Shown piece by piece: positions 62,287-64,000 of a stretch of 64,000 bases of DNA. The translations under genes were made by a program, and so were the position numbers. Source of the DNA: Dissulfurispira thermophila. GTDB lineage: Bacteria > Nitrospirota > Thermodesulfovibrionia > Thermodesulfovibrionales > Dissulfurispiraceae. Within the stretch, counting starts at the first letter, position 1. Each line of letters opens with the position of its first letter. The DNA is taken from the NCBI RefSeq assembly GCF_014701235.1, contig NZ_AP022873.1, positions 930,001 through 994,000 of the forward strand, read 5' to 3'. The notes under the pieces are model-generated. The model searched no databases and was not told the origin of the DNA. It saw only the letters and a list, made by a program, of their open reading frames with translations.

Positions 62287-63464
62287 AGTGTCCAATCTGT
62301 AACCATGAAAAGATGAATAATGTATATTCGATGGAACGAATGCCTTATAGCGTCTTCTGGCAGGATGACAAAATAATTCCAACAATCGATTTAGTGGTGT
62401 CCATGTGTGATACTTGTTCCCTTCTGTTTCAGAGCTCAGCTTATGCAGACAATGAATATGACGCTGTTATGCAGAAAGTTTACAATGCTTACCAGCTAAT
62501 GGACAGCAGCATAAGGCCTTTCCCCATTTCCGAGGATTCCATAGGATATGCTTTGAAGTTTTTATCAGATACTGTTGATTTTTCCCATATCGTAAATGTT
62601 CTCGAAGTCGGTTCTAACAGGGGAGATTTTCTTTATCATCTAAAGTTTCGATTCAGCCATATTAATATTATCGGAATAGAACCATCAAATCTTGATTTTG
62701 TCGGGGTGCCAACAGTCAGGGCATTCTTTTCGAGGAATATTTTTTTAAACAAATTCGACCTTGTGATTGTTAGACATGTGCTTGAGCACATAAAACATCC
62801 CGTTAATTTTTTAAGTGATATAAAAGCTATTCTTGCTGACGAAGGAAAATTATTTATAGAGGTGCCTAATACCATGAATGACCTTATGGAAAAAATAGAG
62901 GTGTTCAATCCAGACCATGTCTGTTATTTTACAGCCCAATCAATGAATAGACTGGTTGAAGAGTCTGATATGAGTTTGTTGACGATAGGAGATGAAGACG
63001 GTGTTCCTCTTATGGTGCTCATGAGCAATGCTGTAACTATGAGAACTCATAATTCATATGACAATAGCAAAGAGATAAAAGCGCTGATTGGTGAATACAG
63101 AAAATCCATGGATGACACTGTTCGCTCTGTCAAAGAATTGATAAATAAAGGTTATAAGATAATATTTTACGGGTCAAAGAACACCTTTCTCTGGTTCTAC
63201 AATGCCCTTGATGTTAGCATTGTTCATACCCCTTTGAAAGAACATGTTTTGGCAGTAATCGATGATTCCGCGGAGAGAATCGGGAAAAGGGTATCGGGAT
63301 TTTCTGTGAAGGATTTTGGGTATCTCAATGCCATAAAGGATGAGGAAATAGTATTTATCCTCTGCGCGGCCAGAGACAATGCTAAAGCAATGATTAATAA
63401 AATAAAAAAATTGGGTTTGAAGGATTATAAAATAATCCTGCCATGGATTGGCGAAGTGGTATGA
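62283..63464 (+). CDS. SAM-dependent sugar C-methyltransferase-like protein
   Basis: About 393 residues from ATG 62283 (GTG 62274 adds three). Three parts as in NovU/TylC3-type sugar C-methyltransferases: a zinc-binding N-terminus (CPICNH ... CDTC), a methyltransferase core ('VLEVGSNRGDFLYHL', 'VRHVLEHIKHP'), and a C-terminal domain with 'GYKIIFYGSKNTFLW'. It may act on a deoxysugar of the cluster. It overlaps the radical SAM gene by 4 bases. Confidence 0.8.
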   Translation: MKCPICNHEKMNNVYSMERMPYSVFWQDDKIIPTIDLVVSMCDTCSLLFQSSAYADNEYDAVMQKVYNAYQLMDSSIRPFPISEDSIGYALKFLSDTVDFSHIVNVLEVGSNRGDFLYHLKFRFSHINIIGIEPSNLDFVGVPTVRAFFSRNIFLNKFDLVIVRHVLEHIKHPVNFLSDIKAILADEGKLFIEVPNTMNDLMEKIEVFNPDHVCYFTAQSMNRLVEESDMSLLTIGDEDGVPLMVLMSNAVTMRTHNSYDNSKEIKALIGEYRKSMDDTVRSVKELINKGYKIIFYGSKNTFLWFYNALDVSIVHTPLKEHVLAVIDDSAERIGKRVSGFSVKDFGYLNAIKDEEIVFILCAARDNAKAMINKIKKLGLKDYKIILPWIGEVV

Positions 63465-64000
63465 ATGAAATTTATAAGATAGATGATGTTCAGTATATGG
63501 TCTCTCTTTACTGTCCCGGCAGGTGCAGAAATTGTAATGTATGGCAGAGAAAAAAGGAAGAAGTTACAAAAAATGAAATGGAATTGCTCTTACTTGAAAA
63601 GGCACTTCAGAGCAAGACTCTATGCAAAACAACGCACTTTGAACTTACAGGTGGAGAATCGCAGTTGTCTCCTAAATATATAGATGTTGTCAAATTAATA
63701 GCTCAATATAAACCTGATGCAATTATACATACAAATATCAGTGGCTGGTATCCTAAAAGACACTTTGAGGTTGTAAAGGAATGTATCCAGTATGTAATGC
63801 CTTCAAATTTCAAGATTGATATTTCTCTCGATGGCCGCCCTGAGAATTATAAGTCTATCAGATTTGTTAAAGATGGTTTTTATAAAGCAGTAGAGACCGC
63901 AAGGCTTCTCAAGCAATTAAATATTCCTATACGATTTATAATGACTACATTCAGGGAAATCTATAGAGATATAGAGTGGTTTGTTGATTTTGCAAAGGAA
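63461..64000 (+). CDS. Radical SAM protein, 3' truncated by the window end
   Basis: ATG 63461 overlaps the upstream stop (ATGA). The 180 codons present begin with a radical SAM cluster motif C18-X3-C22-X2-C25 (CPGRCRNC), then 'ELTGGES' and 'DISLDGRPENYKSIRF', as in SPASM-type enzymes. The rest lies outside the window. Its place at the end of the glycan cluster suggests sugar or peptide modification, but the substrate is unknown. Confidence 0.82.
   Translation, partial: MNEIYKIDDVQYMVSLYCPGRCRNCNVWQRKKEEVTKNEMELLLLEKALQSKTLCKTTHFELTGGESQLSPKYIDVVKLIAQYKPDAIIHTNISGWYPKRHFEVVKECIQYVMPSNFKIDISLDGRPENYKSIRFVKDGFYKAVETARLLKQLNIPIRFIMTTFREIYRDIEWFVDFAKE

Overview
The window looks like a chromosome segment of a low-GC, anaerobic, Gram-negative bacterium rich in c-type cytochromes, most like the Nitrospirota (Thermodesulfovibrio side) or a deltaproteobacterial lineage. 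The pointers are multiheme cytochromes with paired CXXCH sites, System II cytochrome c maturation (ResB/CcsA), a B12-type radical SAM protein, sigma-54 promoters, an Mla system and many lipoproteins. The phylum is inference; there is no rRNA gene here.

Layout. (1) 1-10224: multiheme cytochromes (a 5'-truncated octaheme, a tetraheme, two paralogous pentahemes each behind a sigma-54-like promoter), resB-ccsA, a BchE-like radical SAM protein, a lone receiver, and two small toxin-antitoxin (TA)-like pairs. (2) 10255-12236: larC (minus strand), a macro-domain gene and tRNA-Thr(CGT). (3) 12352-32206: one tightly packed plus-strand run of 11 genes, nearly 20 kb: FecR-TPR, DUF4384, WD40-caspase, CHASE2-adenylate cyclase, TPR-CHAT, a second WD40-caspase almost identical to the first, two small membrane or lipoprotein genes, a serpin, a third WD40-caspase, and a secreted protein. 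Every protease in it carries an N-terminal export signal, and so does the serpin. (4) 32425-35776 (minus): an MlaE/MlaF/MlaD-type lipid transport operon whose ABC protein has lost its ATPase motifs, plus a TPR lipoprotein. (5) 35846-43915: a CRP-type regulator, then FlgT-like, CsgG, TPR-SLH, LPP20-like, OmpA-like and DUF4384 envelope proteins. (6) 43997-52070: TA pairs alternating with caspase-like genes (HicBA / ANK-caspase / MNT-HEPN / CARDB-like-caspase / HEPN-MNT / ANK-caspase / RHH-PIN). Five of these genes are broken. (7) 52190-56101: a GNA1162-like lipoprotein and a transglutaminase. (8) 56332-64000: a surface-glycan cluster (CapD-like dehydratase, sulfoquinovose-synthase-like protein, UDP-GlcNAc 2-epimerase, glycosyltransferase, acyltransferase, C-methyltransferase, radical SAM), cut by the window end.

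The best candidate for an undescribed system is an extracytoplasmic caspase network: six caspase-like (C14) proteins and one CHAT protease with exchangeable sensor domains (WD40, ankyrin, TPR, CARDB-like). It is encoded with a serpin whose predicted P1 residue is lysine, the kind of site metacaspases cut, and with a CHASE2 adenylate cyclase. A cAMP-type CRP gene lies downstream and could close a signalling loop. Five promoters in regions 3, 5, 6 and 7 share a near-palindromic box GTGAAAATTAC / GTAATTTTCAC abutting the -35 element, suggesting one regulon.

A second theme is short palindromic or 'word' repeats lying in frame inside coding genes (resB, larC, several lipoprotein signal peptides), resembling the palindromic elements known in Rickettsia genes.
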